A stretch of DNA of 64,000 nucleotides. It comes from Bemisia tabaci. Its lineage: Eukaryota; Arthropoda; Insecta; Hemiptera; Aleyrodidae. The stretch covers positions 12,351,501 to 12,415,500 of the forward strand of contig NC_092798.1 in the NCBI RefSeq assembly GCF_918797505.1, given 5' to 3'. The translations under genes were made by a program, and so were the position numbers. Of the stretch, positions 1 through 10,357 are shown piece by piece (within the stretch, counting starts at the first letter, position 1; every line of letters begins with the position of its first letter). The notes below the pieces were generated by a model. The model was not told the DNA's origin, did no database searches, and saw only the letters and a list, made by a program, of their open reading frames with translations.

Positions 1-2024
1 TCAAGCGAATTGATTCGAGGATGGCTGAGCAGGTCGGCACTCTCGGAATGAGAATTTAACTCCTCCGCTTTGTTCAGAACGTTGCTTTGACAGATCTCCA
101 AACCTCTGTTATACTTTTCAAAAGTTGGTACCCGTGCTCTGATAGTGCTGTTCATCTGACAACAATGTCAGTGTCAGCTGATAATAATATTTTTATCATA
201 TGAGGTTAATAAAAAGTTTTCAGTCAGTCTTTGACATCCTGAATAATTGTCTTGGTATTTATTTACTAATTTTACAGAATTATATTTTATTTCTTATTAA
301 AACTAAGAAATACAGTGCAATCTGTGTAAGTGCAATCTGTGATGAGCCTCGAGACTCATTAGACCATTAGCTAAACGTGGCTCATACAGGAATCCACTTA
401 CCCCTCTCTTCCCCACGCTCCTGATCACTGCGTCGGCGTCTTGACGAACAATAGCTAATGACGGTCGCCAAGCTAGGCCGGGATCCTCAGCTCCTCGCCC
501 AATTACTTACGCTTCATTAACCATTTCACCGTCACGCTAGGATTCGCCCAATTTTCGAAAAAATTATTTCGCGAGTTTTTAGCAATTGTTTCCTTACTCT
601 CCGTTGAAACACGAATTAAAAGAGGTCTCATTCATAAAAATCGGCCAAATAGAAGAGAAGTTACAGTATTCGAAATCCGAAGAAATCAACAAAACTTCTC
701 CAAACAAAAAATAAAATGAAGGGGAAAAAAAAGAAATGTATAAATTACAATTTAATATGATTGACCTCAGAATGTGACAAGCAATTCAATTATAAAAAGG
801 AGAAAAAATTGAGTGAAATTACAAAAAATTAGCCTCTTGCAAGGGGCTTCCTTGTATAAGTTTTGACCTGAAGACAAGTAAATCCCGTTACATTATTAAA
901 ACGAAATTGACTCCATAGTTTAATGCCTTAGTTTCTTGAATACGATTATTTTAAGCTCTCGAAAATTTATACCAGCAATTTTACCCATGGGGTGATTTCC
1001 TGAGAGCTGATAATATCACGAATTTCTCATAGAGCCCTTCAAAAATGGCTTGCTTTTTGGGCAGCCGATTCGGCCATCAAACCGGGGTTTAAATGGAAGC
1101 TGATAATAACACAAAGCTCTGAGAAAAATTTTGAGATGAGTATAGGAACGGTTTGTAAATTACGAGGAGAGGCGGGCATTCTGTTCAGCATATCGATACA
1201 TAAGTATTTTCACACGTAGAATTTAATTTTCACGTCAGGGAGTCGACATATTTTGATTTTTTCGATTTTATACGGAAAATGTATGGTTTTTCGGGATTGA
1301 AATTACTACAATTGTTTCATGAAAAATGAATGCACCCAAAATGACTATAGCATTTTGACTTTCACATACGTGCACTCACTAAATCGATTGGTAAATTCAA
1401 AGAGTGGGTACATCGACCTGATATATCAAGTTTCTGCAATTTTTCACGGCAAATCGGTAGATTTTCGGGATGTGGATTGCTTACTTTCAATTCATGAATG
1501 AATAAAGCATGGACATGGTTAAGCTTCTTTGCATGAAAAGACGTTTAAAATAAAAAAATCAAGACATATTTAATACAATTGCATTTATATCGAGTATAAA
1601 TCTCTTTTCAATAATATAACGGGATTTATAATACCGGTGATTTGGGTATTTTAGCCCAAAAATACCTTTAAATCGACTTTATCTTCTAGGAGTTCGACAG
1701 AATTTTTCCTTTCTTCGCTTAAATTTTTCCGTAGCACTTTTCTTCAAGAATCTGATAAGATTTTGCTTGAGGCAGATCAAAAAACTTAAATTTGTTCGAA
1801 TAGCTTTCTAGATTTACAATACACGGTCTCGTCAAGGTGCCTCGTTGACCTTGCACTGTTGGATCGTTAATTTTCTTGTTGTGCTGCTTGCCTTTTTTGA
1901 AATCTCTGTAAACGAAAACTAAAGGGGTTGATATGTGCGAGTTAATGACGCGCCTTATCAACACATTGTGTTGGAGTTCACTGCTTGTTTTTTTTAAACA
2001 ATCTTTGGTCCCTGTTTCACTAAG
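1..2024. other. Left flank, no gene recognised
   Basis: AT-rich sequence without a supportable gene. The only local oddity is a short direct repeat of AGTGCAATCTGTG near 314-342. Open frames here are short and lack recognisable motifs. Confidence 0.5.
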
Positions 2025-2254
2025 CACTGGAAAAAAAAAACACATTGGATCTAGAGTCCAGACTCTTAAAAACATTGACAAGAAAATGAACTCTTGATTC
2101 AATCAGATTTTAGCTTAAATCAGAAGGAAATCCGCTCAAATTAAGAGGCTTGGTTCTTAATTTAAGCTTCAATCTGATTGAATCAAGAGTATATTTTCTT
2201 GTCAATGTTTTCAAGAGTCTGAACTCTAGAACCAATGTGTTTTTTTTTCCAGTG
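2025..2254. repeat. Family B hairpin element
   Basis: Runs from CACTGG plus an A-run to a T-run plus CCAGTG. The left half (ACATTGGATCTAGAGTCCAGACTC..., ACTCTTGATTCAATCAGA...) is mirrored by the right half, so nearly the whole unit folds into one hairpin. Flanked by AG on both sides. Open frames inside it are by-products of the palindrome. Confidence 0.85.
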
Positions 2255-2559
2255 AGGAATTTCGTTCTGAAGAAACTTCGACGGATATTTTTCCTACCCT
2301 TGCGTTTAAGTCCCTCAATTATATTCAACTGGGCTACATTTTGCAATTGAATCGTGTCTACTAGAAGGGCGTAAGTCCCAAAACTATTGATCTTTAGCTT
2401 CCATTGATTACCCCTGGGTAATTTATGATAAAAACTCATGGGCCCTAGCATCCTGTGCTAGGCGAAGACCATATGACCTAAAGCACGAGGCACGGAAGGT
2501 GCCCGAGCAAAATTTGGATGTTCGTGCGGCTTATCGCGAAAACGGTCATGCGACGAAAG

Positions 2560-2672
2560 AGCTTAGTTCTTGAGTAAAGCTAGATTCTGATTGAATCAAG
2601 ATTATTTTTTCTTGTCGATGTTTTTAAGAGTCTGGATTCTAGATCCAATGTGGTTTTTTTTTTTTTCCAGTG
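2560..2672. repeat. Family B half copy
   Basis: Only the right arm is present: CTGATTGAATCAAGATTA, TTCTTGTCGATGTTTTTAAGAG, then a T-run and CCAGTG. The left arm is absent. Confidence 0.75.
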
Positions 2673-2968
2673 GAGCTGAACGACACTCCAGTTGTCACTC
2701 AACGGACAGCGGTTAGTTCCCGCCTAGTTAAACTACGCACGCATCGAAAGTGCTGTGTAATCCGCAATCGGGAATCGGCGCGTCGACTCCCTCGCGCGCG
2801 GTGATCCTTTAGGGCCTCGCATCGTCAGGGGCAAGGGCAAGGGTCCCGTATCACGGGCCGATCAAGTAGGTCACGAGCGACGCGCTGACCTACCATAAAT
2901 CATCCGGCTCCGAGCCCTTTGTTTTGCTTTTCGTCCGCAAACGTTTTCGTACTCCCAGGGGACAGTTG

Positions 2969-3223
2969 CACCGCGCTAAGCAGAAAGGGACCAAGCCATA
3001 TCAGCTATTGCCAAATTTAACCTCGCAATTTAATTTTTTACACGAAAACGGTCGCGCGGATTCTTGCGCGAATTTCAGTGAATTTTCTACACAGTACGAA
3101 GCGAATTCCTTAAGATTTTCCATGAAATCCGCTCAAACGTTCTCTTGTGAGAAATTAAATTACCCGGTTGAATTTGGCAATGACCGATGTGCATTGCTTG
3201 GTTCCTTTCTGCTCAGCGCGGTC
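2969..3223. repeat. Inverted-repeat element A2 (ACCGCGCTAAGCAGAAAGG ends)
   Basis: The left end (ACCGCGCTAAGCAGAAAGGG, ACCAAGC, ATTGCCAAATTT) is mirrored near 3160-3223 (AATTTGGCAATGACC, GCTTGGTTCCTTTCTGCT, CAGCGCGGT). Internal arms are partly complementary as well. The 107-codon open frame across this unit is an artefact of the repeat. It abuts the next family A copy. Confidence 0.75.
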
Positions 3224-3228
3224 CAGTT

Positions 3229-3489
3229 CTGCCGTGCTAAGGAATAACGCCGTATGAACATTCGGGAGTTGCCAAGTTTCCCTAGAAGAAAATTTTGCCC
3301 CTGTATTTTTGACAAAATTCATGCATATTTTTCCTTGAAATTCTCAGATATTTTAGATTAAATTGTGTACAAAATTGTCTGAAAATTTGAGAAAATAATG
3401 TTCACAATTTTCCCAGTAATTGCAGTTTTAAACGGAGGAAACTTAGCAACGTCTGAAGGCTCATACGGAGTTTTGCCTTAGCACGGCAG
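3229..3489. repeat. Family A MITE, complete
   Basis: Starts CTGCCGTGCTAAGGAATAAC and ends GCCTTAGCACGGCAG. The ends are inverted repeats of about 50 bp, including CGTATGAACATTCGGGAGTT against AACGTCTGAAGGCTCATACG. AGTT lies on both sides (3225-3228 and 3490-3493), which fits a 4-bp target duplication. No coding capacity. Confidence 0.88.
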
Positions 3490-3779
3490 AGTTGCTCGAG
3501 AACTAGTTTGTCCGATGTCGATCGGTGTAACGTGCTACACAGAAGCGCCCTCCCCGCCTCGCCGCGCTGTTCGCTTGAAGACGGTTTAAGAAGAAAAAAC
3601 AAAAACGAAAAAAACCGGACGCTGAATACAACTTGTTCGGTTACAAGGAGCCTCTTGCCTCCCTCCATCCTCGTTGAGACTTTATTGCTGGATAAGCGAG
3701 CAAAAAACCGTTTTTTGGTCGATTAGATTTTCGGTCAGCTCGGTCGAGTGGACGGTCACACTCGGTGAGCAATGCTGTT

Positions 3780-4033
3780 CTGCCGTGCTATGGAAAAACG
3801 CCGTATGAACCTTCGGGCGTTGCCAAATTGCCTTTCTTAAAACGCGAATTTTCTGGTGAACTTGTGAATATTTTTCCTCCCAATTTTTCAGATAATGTTG
3901 TTCGCAATTTCACCTGAAGATTCTGAAAATTTAAATGAAAAATATTCATGACTTTCCCCTAAAATAAACATTTTACTGGAGGAAATTTGGCAACTCTCAA
4001 ATGTTTATACGGCGTTCTTCCTTAGCAGGGCAG
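3780..4033. repeat. Family A MITE
   Basis: Inverted termini CTGCCGTGCTATGGAAAAAC and CTTCCTTAGCAGGGCAG, with the family interior of AT-rich sequence and AATTTTCAGATAAT. Confidence 0.85.
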
Positions 4034-4035
4034 TA

Positions 4036-4276
4036 CTGGTGCAAGAAAAAAACGCCGCAATTGACAGTCATGCGTTGCCGGAGTCCTTCCGATATAACCA
4101 TGGTTTTCTTGATGGTTTACGTATATTTTCCTTTGGGGTCCTTTCACGGTTCAATACCAAACGTATTAAAGTTTTGCAGGGAAAAGTCCATAGACTTACT
4201 TGAAAGTATATATTTTGTCGGAGAAAATTTGGCAATCGCCGTATGCTCATGCGGCGTCTTTTCCTAGCAGGACGGA
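4036..4276. repeat. Family A MITE, degenerate copy
   Basis: Begins CTGGTGCAAGAAAAAAACGC and ends TTTTCCTAGCAGGACGGAAC. The interior retains GGAGAAAATTTGGCAA and a GCTCATGCGGCG block. It lies in tandem with the preceding copy, two bases away. Confidence 0.65.
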
Positions 4277-4370
4277 ACGGTTTTCTACGGCCCGAAGAGC
4301 TTATGCCGCTCTGTTTTGGGTCGAGCTCTGTGAACGGCCAGAACAAGGGAGAATTGCTCTCAACCAGGTT

Positions 4371-4607
4371 CACTGGGGGGAATAAAAAAACTTATTGGAT
4401 CTATGGAGTCCAGACTCTTCAAAACATTGATGAGAAAAAGGACTCTTGATTCAATCAGATTTAAGCTTAAATCAAAAGGAAATCCGCTCAAATTAAGAGG
4501 CTTAGTTCTTGATTTAAGCCTAAATCTGATTGAATCAAGAGTATTTTTTCTTGTCAATGTTTTTAAGAGCCTGAGCTCTAGATCCAATGTGTTTTTTTTT
4601 CCCAGTG
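4371..4607. repeat. Family B hairpin element
   Basis: CACTGG to CCCAGTG with long complementary arms either side of a CCGCTCAAATTAAGAGG centre. All overlapping short open frames are explained by the hairpin. Confidence 0.83.
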
Positions 4608-4849
4608 CGCCCTTTCAGGCGCGTGATCGAGCATTTTCTGCACCCCTGCGAAGGTTTCAGCGGTCCTATTACTGAAATTTCGTCAGCACGATAAGATACC
4701 GAAAAGCGACTTATCGCTTGGGTTACATAAGTTTCCTTATTGTATTGTTGTCTCGACTGAGAATCAATTTTAGGCCCCTGTTGAAAATACGAAACGAACC
4801 CCTGTCAAGCCCGTCAACCATGCGATGTATCGCATTTCGACGTCTCTTC

Positions 4850-5165
4850 GAGTTGCCACGAAGTTTCAATGATCGGCCCCGCCGAAGAATTCGGTCGAGG
4901 AGCGGAAAGCGTCGTGGCCGTGGGAAGGGGGGGGGGGGGGGGGCGCCACGCGTCAAAATCGCCGTCAGGCGACGAGCGGGCTCATAAATTACCGTTGCTC
5001 CGCGATCAGCTGAGCCGCCGGTGACGCACCGGGCCCGTCGCGATCGCCGTCGGCGCTCAATTTCGGCGCGTCCCCCCCTCGACGTGACGTCACAACCCCC
5101 TGCCCCCTCCTGGTGCAGCGGGGTCGAGGAAAACCGTCTGTCACCGACCGATGACGCTCGCGACG
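4850..5165. promoter_or_regulatory. GC/CpG-rich island with a 17-G run
   Basis: A sharp rise in GC and CpG in otherwise AT-rich DNA, with a 17-base G run at 4927-4943. Such islands can be promoters or first exons. No promoter motif or gene start can be assigned, so the role is inference only. Confidence 0.3.
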
Positions 5166-5229
5166 ACGCGGTTGTCAAATTTTTAACCGACCGAGTGCCT
5201 TCTTGATGATAGAACTAGGAACCACTAGG

Positions 5230-5481
5230 CTGCCGTGCTAAGGAAAAACGCCGTATGAACATTCAGGCGTTGCCAAATTTCCGTCGATGAAACACGAATT
5301 TCCTAGTAAACTTGTGAAAATTTTCTTCCAATTTTTCAGATAATTTTACTCGCAATTTCGCCGAAAAGTCCTAAAAATTTCGAGGGAAAACATTCATAAC
5401 TTTCCTAGGGAATGACCATTTTATTGATGGAAATTTGGCAACTCTCGAATGTTCATACGGCGTTCTTCCTTAGCACGGCAG
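5230..5481. repeat. Family A MITE, complete
   Basis: One of the cleanest copies. CTGCCGTGCTAAGGAAAAAC ... TTCCTTAGCACGGCAG, with GTATGAACATTCAGGCGTTG mirrored by AACTCTCGAATGTTCATACG. Confidence 0.9.
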
Positions 5482-5488
5482 TACTATG

Positions 5489-5640
5489 CTGCCGTGCGAA
5501 GGAAAAACGCCGTATGAACAATCGAAAGTTGCCAGATGTCCTCCGATATAATGTTTACTTTTGACGAAAGTTATGAAAAATTGTCCTTGAAATTTCTAGA
5601 CCATTTAGATCAAATTATGAACAAAGTTCTGTCATATTTC
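5489..5640. repeat. Family A MITE, truncated
   Basis: Only the left end and part of the interior follow CTGCCGTGCGAAGGAAAAAC. Homology fades near 5640, so the right half is missing. It sits seven bases from the complete copy, apparently as a tandem fragment. Confidence 0.75.
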
Positions 5641-5887
5641 TCTTACGCCTTGATACCGAAGTCTTCTCTTCTCAAAGAATAGATTCTGATCTGCACTCTT
5701 GTAACTCTAGTCCTACGAGCTCTGGATTGATCGTGAGATGAACTCCTAAATTTTCATGACCAGGAAAGAATTATATTGCAAGGACAACTTAGTATAATTT
5801 ATCAAAGTTGTAAGCCTGGATATCAAATTAAGGATTGTTCTGTTTCCTCGGATTAATTTCCATTCTGATCTCCGTGCACTTCCGTAA

Positions 5888-6553
5888 CCATGGGGATTCT
5901 CAGTGACTTTAACGCAGGGTAAGAGAAGTAAACGCATTGACAAAAATCGGTGGAAGTCAGGGTATCAAATTAATTTTAGTTGTGATTCGATAGAGAAACC
6001 ATGGGGATTCTCAGTGACTTTAACGCAGGGTAAGAGAAGTAAACGCATTGACAAAAATCGGTGGAAGTCAGGGTATCAAATTAATTTTAGTTGTGATTTG
6101 ATAGAGAAACCATGGGGATTGTCAGTGACTTTAACGCAGGGTAAGAAAAGTAAACGCAATGACAAAAATAGGTGGAAGTCAGGGTATCAAATTAATTTTA
6201 GTTGTGATTCGATAGAGAAACCATGGGGATTCTCAGTGACTTTAACGCAGGGTAAGAGAAGTAAACACATTGACAAAAATCGGTGGAAGTCAGGGTATCA
6301 AATTAATTTTAGTTGTGATTCGATAGAGAAACCATGGGGATTCTCAGTGACTTTAACGCAGGGTAAGAGAAGTAAACACATTGACAAAAATCGGTGGAAG
6401 TCAGGGTATCAAATTAATTTTAGTTGTGATTCGATAGAGAAACCATGGGGATTCTCAGTGACTTTAACGCAGGGTAAGAAAAGTAAACGCAATGACAAAA
6501 ATTGGTGGAAGTCATGGTATCAAATTAATTTCAGTTGTGATTCGATAAATTTT
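5888..6553. repeat. Tandem array, 111-bp unit, six copies
   Basis: CCATGGGGATTCTCAGTGAC recurs every 111 bp, at 5888, 5999 and on. Each unit holds TTAACGCAGGGTAAG, GACAAAAATCGGTGG and TTAGTTGTGATTCGATAG. Units differ by only a few substitutions. Because 111 is a multiple of three, one forward frame stays open for 237 codons with a 37-residue repeat. No known protein repeat family is recognisable, so I call it a minisatellite. A diverged copy lies at 6590-6660 and another at 7338-7412. Confidence 0.9.
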
Positions 6554-6589
6554 CACTCTGATCTCCGTGCATTCAATGGCCATACGGGT

Positions 6590-6700
6590 AGTACCAGTGA
6601 CTTTAACGCAGGGTAAGGAAAGTAAAAACAGTGATAAAACTTGGTGGACGTCGGCGGGGTATTAAGTGAATTTTTGTTTAGTGTTCTTAGATTGATTTTC
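6590..6700. repeat. Diverged copy of the 111-bp unit
   Basis: GTGACTTTAACGCAGGGTAA, GATAAAACTTGGTGGACGTC and TTTTCATTCTGATCTCC repeat the array unit and its left flank, with many changes. Confidence 0.7.
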
Positions 6701-6750
6701 ATTCTGATCTCCACACTAACAAAAATTCCGGCCATAGAAGCCGTACTTAA

Positions 6751-6896
6751 GGGCTACTTAGACATATCGTCCGCGTTCCGGGCTCAGAGGCCGAAAGTTC
6801 CGGGTGTAGCACCCGAAGCAGTCAAATCTACAGGTCCACCACCCGGAATTTTTTCGCCTCTGAGCCAGGAACGTCCGGTATATCTATATAGCCCGT
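6751..6896. repeat. Small foldback element
   Basis: GGGCTACTTAGACATATCGT, CCGGGCTCAGAGGC and TTCCGGGTG on the left are mirrored by CACCCGGAA, GCCTCTGAGCCAGG and ATATCTATATAGCCC on the right around a short loop near 6815-6835. Confidence 0.75.
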
Positions 6897-6944
6897 AACT
6901 TTTGTTTCAGTGCATGAATTTTGGTAGCCTTACATGAAGTACCT

Positions 6945-7335
6945 TTATAGGGAGAGTATGTACAACTCGATTTGTGAAGCTCTTAGGGCCCAAAAGGGCG
7001 ACAACGTGAAAAACGAAAATCACTAGAAAAGTGCCGCTGCCAACCTATGCATTTGAAAGATTAATCAATAATCAATAGGGCCGACAGCGCATTGTAAACA
7101 AGCGTCTTTAAGGATTAAGACTTCGAAACTGAGAAACTTTATGTATAATGAAAGTTTTAGACGAGCTTTTATAATTTTTGATCAGTGTAAATAGTTGAAA
7201 TGTGAACATTAGTACTACTGGATGATTCGAGCTCATAGGTTGGCTGCCTTTCTAGGCCCCAAGAGATACATGATCTGATCAAACCTAACCTCCAAAGTTT
7301 CGAGTTGTACATACTCTCCCTATATTGGTACTCAA
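6945..7335. repeat. Inverted-repeat element
   Basis: AAGTACCTTTATAGGGAGAG, then TATGTACAACTCG, is mirrored at 7297-7330 by CGAGTTGTACATACTCTCCC, then TATATTGGTACT. The interior is not coding. Confidence 0.7.
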
Positions 7336-7337
7336 GC

Positions 7338-7412
7338 CTCACAGGGATTCTCAATGACTTTAACGCAGGGTGAACAAAGTAAAGACAATGACAAAAATTG
7401 GTGGACGTGGAC
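7338..7412. repeat. Isolated 111-bp-array unit fragment
   Basis: GGGATTCTCAATGACTTTAA, then CGCAGGGTGAA and GACAAAAATTGGTGGACGTG, match the 5888-6553 array unit, about 0.8 kb away. Confidence 0.75.
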
Positions 7413-7870
7413 CGGAAGACGAGCGGTTATTCGGTCGGTCGGGCCGGGGCCGCCGACAAGGCGGACGACAGACGCAGCCGTTCCGATTCAGTAGGTCGCT
7501 TTTCTCAAGTTCATCGAACGGGTTCGCACTCGCAACTCGCTCGCCGCGGCGCGGCGGCACACGCGCGAGCGAGTCACTCGCGGACGCGCGAAGCGAGCCG
7601 CGCGGCGCGGCGCGGCGGTGCCCGGGCCGGAGCAACAAGTCGATGGGATGCGCGATGCCGGCGCCCATTAACCAAGATTTATTCATCAAAGCCCGGCTCC
7701 CCCGCCCCCCGCCAGCTTCGCCGCTAACGGTGCAGCCGTCGCCCAGCCCCCCTCAAAACCGCATAACCGACCGACGGGGACTGCGTGTAGATGAGTTGTT
7801 CTCGCGGAGGGGCGAGCTTCGCTCGAGCCCAAGCCAAGCTGCAGCTTGGCCGCGTTGCTGCCGCTGGTGT
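7410..7870. promoter_or_regulatory. CpG-rich island
   Basis: About 450 bp of very high GC with dense CpG (GCGGCGCGGCGGCACACGCG). Several frames are open simply because stop codons are rare at this composition. It could be a promoter or 5' exon; no TATA box, initiator or splice pair could be fixed. Confidence 0.35.
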
Positions 7871-7930
7871 AGCGAATTATTTTCAAACAAAGCTGAAGAT
7901 CAAGTTTTCCTGCTCCATTCGAATTAAGAG

Positions 7931-8076
7931 TCGTTCGAATTTGAGGGTCCTTTTGTCCTCAGAGACTTTTCTGATGGGGCACAGGGCGACTCTGAAATTT
8001 TAAATTTAACCGGTGTGGAGGTTACCCTTGTGCCTTATCAGAAAAGTTTCTGAGGACAACAGGACCCTCACATTTG
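7931..8076. repeat. Small foldback element
   Basis: TTTGAGGGTCCTTTTGTCCT, CAGAGACTTTTCTGAT and GGGGCACA are mirrored by TTGTGCC, ATCAGAAAAGTTTCTGAG and GACAACAGGACCCTCA after a loop of about 35 bp. Confidence 0.8.
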
Positions 8077-8551
8077 AATTTCTCGGGGTCGATTACCCGT
8101 GGATATCCATTTTTTCTGAGTCTCCACGTCAATTTAACGAACTTGAATTTTTTTGAAAGGGGGCTCTGTCCCCCACCCTAAGGGGTCGGTATTTTGGACA
8201 CGGATGGGCCGATTTTGGATTTCTTGGTGTCGATTTAAGTTAAAAATTTCCGTACGTTCTAATTCCGATTAAATAATTTCAAAATTTTGACGAAAAACCT
8301 GACTTTTGAAGTACGGACCCCCCTTTTACCACCCAAGGGGCGCCAGGGGGGCTCTGGGACTATGAAATTCGGATTCCTCGGGGTCGATTCCCCGTTCATT
8401 TCCGCGAACTCGGACTTCGTGCGACCCAAATTAACCGAAATAAAGGCCTGGTACGGTAGGTCTGGGCCACCCTGTATATTGAGAACGTCACTAAATTGAT
8501 TTTTCCAAAAAAATTGTTACGACCCTTTTCTTGTGAGTTACTGACGTAGTT

Positions 8552-8629
8552 GTAGCCCAGCCGTGAATTTTACCGGATAGTCGTATGTATTCCCGGCGAG
8601 GAATATTCCGCGTAAACGCGACTGTGTTG
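8552..8629 (+). repeat. 78-bp direct repeat, left copy
   Basis: GTAGCCCAGCCGTGAATTTT to GCGACTGTGTTG. The copy at 9289-9366 differs at about two positions. The pair brackets the GATCGATT array. Confidence 0.9.
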
Positions 8630-9288
8630 AAAAATGAAAACGTGAATCGATCGACAAATCGTTAAAGAACCGGTGTCGATTCGATCGACATGAATCGATC
8701 GAAAAATAAAAACGTGAATCGATCGACAGTTAATTTAAAAACACTCGTGTCGATTCGATTGACATGAATGGATCGATAAATGAAAACTTGAATCGATCGA
8801 CGTGAATCGATCGACAAAATTCGATCGACTCACGGGTTTGTTGATCCATTCACAGGTTTGTCGATCGACTCACGGGTTTGTCGATCGATTCACGGGTTTG
8901 TCGATCGACTCACGGGTTTGTTGATCGATTCACGGTTGTCGATCGAATCGGTGTCGATCGATTCATGTCGATCGAATCACGTTTTAATTTTTCGATCGAT
9001 TCATGTCGATCGAATCGACACCGGTCTTTTAATAATTTGTCGATCGAATCGGTGTCGATCGATTCACGTTTTCATTTTTCGATCGATTCATGTCGATCAA
9101 ATTGACACCGGTTTTTTAACATTTGTCGATCGATTCGACACCGGTTTTTTTTAAAAAATCTGTCAATCGAATCTGTGTTGATCGATTCATGTCGATCGAT
9201 TCACGTTTTCATTTTTCGATCGATTCATGTCGATCGATTCACGTTTTCATTTTTCGATCGATTCATGTCGATCGAATTCATACCCTCC
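8630..9288. repeat. GATCGATT/CGATCGA array with internal dyad symmetry
   Basis: Dozens of GATCGATT, CGATCGAATC and ATCGATCGACA motifs. The left part (ACGTGAATCGATCGACAAAT, ACCGGTGTCGATTCGATC) is roughly the reverse complement of the right part (GATCGAATCGACACCGGT, TTTTTCGATCGATTCATGTC). A short tandem of the type GGGTTTGTCGATCGAYTCAC runs through 8826-8930. Open frames rich in Asp, Arg, Ser and Ile here are artefacts of the repeat. I do not recognise the element. Confidence 0.85.
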
Positions 9289-9366
9289 GTAGCCCAGCCG
9301 TGAATTTTACCGGATAGTCGTATGTATTCCCGACGAGGAATATTCCGCGTAAACGCGACCGTGTTG
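9289..9366 (+). repeat. 78-bp direct repeat, right copy
   Basis: Same sequence as 8552-8629 with GAC for GGC and ACCG for ACTG. After it the DNA changes to GC-rich unique sequence. Confidence 0.9.
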
Positions 9367-9439
9367 CAACAACGCGGTGGAATACACGTCTTGGCTCTAC
9401 TCCTGGAGCCTTTTCACGTTGACCAACTTATCGGCGTGC

Positions 9440-9565
9440 GTGTTGTATCGCGGTAACGGGGCTCGCGGCCCAGCTGCCTCAGCACGCCTTTACCCGGAGC
9501 CCTTTGCTCCCCGGCTCCACCGCCCGCCCGCGCCCCGCCCGGCGCACAGCTCAAGAGACAAATCT
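9440..9565. promoter_or_regulatory. Short GC-rich patch
   Basis: C-rich, CpG-bearing stretch (CCCGCCCGCGCCCCGCCCGG). No gene is assignable. Confidence 0.2.
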
Positions 9566-9740
9566 TCCATCAAATCGCTCTGCAAACCGTGGCCCGCTCT
9601 GCTTTAAGCTCAGTCCGGAGCCGGAGGAAATGTAAAGTTGCGGGTGTCGCAAAGTCATGGTTCGATCTTTAATTCCGTTATATTTACAGAAAACAATAAT
9701 GTACGTCTGAACGTCAAGTTGCCGTGCATCGTCCTTTGAC

Positions 9741-9989
9741 GGAAGTCCGGAAATAGTACTGATTTTTTAAGGGCGGTTCGGAAGTACTCAAAAAGTTCGG
9801 AAATCCGCAAGAAGGTCCATAATTTATGTTATTTTTGCCGCAATGTAAGCTATTCGAATTTCGTCGAATGGAGGTACTGAAAAAGTACCGAATTTTTCTG
9901 TTGAGGAGGTACAGAATTTCTTGGAAATGAACTGAAAAAGTACTGTAAAATTACGGATTTTCGACTAGTCCGTCTTAGTAGACACCCTG
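9741..9989. repeat. Family G element, left end eroded
   Basis: GGAAGTCCGGAAATAGTACT, GGGCGGTTCGGAAGTACTC, GAGGTACTGAAAAAGTACCG, and a right end CTTAGTAGACACCCTG. Similar blocks occur at 12025, 46607 and 58318. Confidence 0.75.
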
Positions 9990-10239
9990 TTTGAGGAACG
10001 CGGTGCATGACGTCGCCCTTACTGCTGGTTACGACAAGGGTTTTGGGCACGAAATACACCATCGGAAGAAAGTATTGATGACCAGGGTGAAATGATTCTT
10101 AATGCAATATTTTCCTGCTAGACCTTGATTGTGCCGCTAGTTAATCCTCAGGCTACTAATGAGCTTCAAACTTTTGGCTACGTCATTTTTGTCGCAATTT
10201 TCGTGTGAATTTCGAAATTTTTCTCATCTCGTCACTCTT

Positions 10240-10357
10240 GGGTACCGAAAAAGTACTGAATTTTTCTGCTGAGCAGGTACTAAGTATTTTGGGAAAGTAC
10301 TAAAAAAGTACTGTCAAAGTAATGATTTTTTGCCAGCCAGTTTTAGTAGACACTCTG
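10240..10357. repeat. Family G right-end fragment
   Basis: GGTACCGAAAAAGTACTGAA through GTTTTAGTAGACACTCTG, the right third of the family. Confidence 0.7.

Noticed and set aside
5903..6616. 237-codon forward frame as a real protein gene
   Set aside because: It coincides with the 111-bp tandem array, the frame exists because the period is a multiple of three, and no known protein repeat is recognisable. Kept as a finding only.
7410..7870. Horizontally acquired bacterial DNA because of high GC
   Set aside because: No bacterial gene, ribosome-binding site or recognisable protein; composition alone is insufficient.
8858..9317. Open frames of Ser/Ile/Asp/Arg-rich peptides
   Set aside because: Direct translation of the GATCGATT array; several frames give the same word.
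8552..9366. TRIM or solo-LTR-type element from the 78-bp direct repeats
   Set aside because: No TG...CA ends, primer site, polypurine tract or flanking target duplication could be identified.
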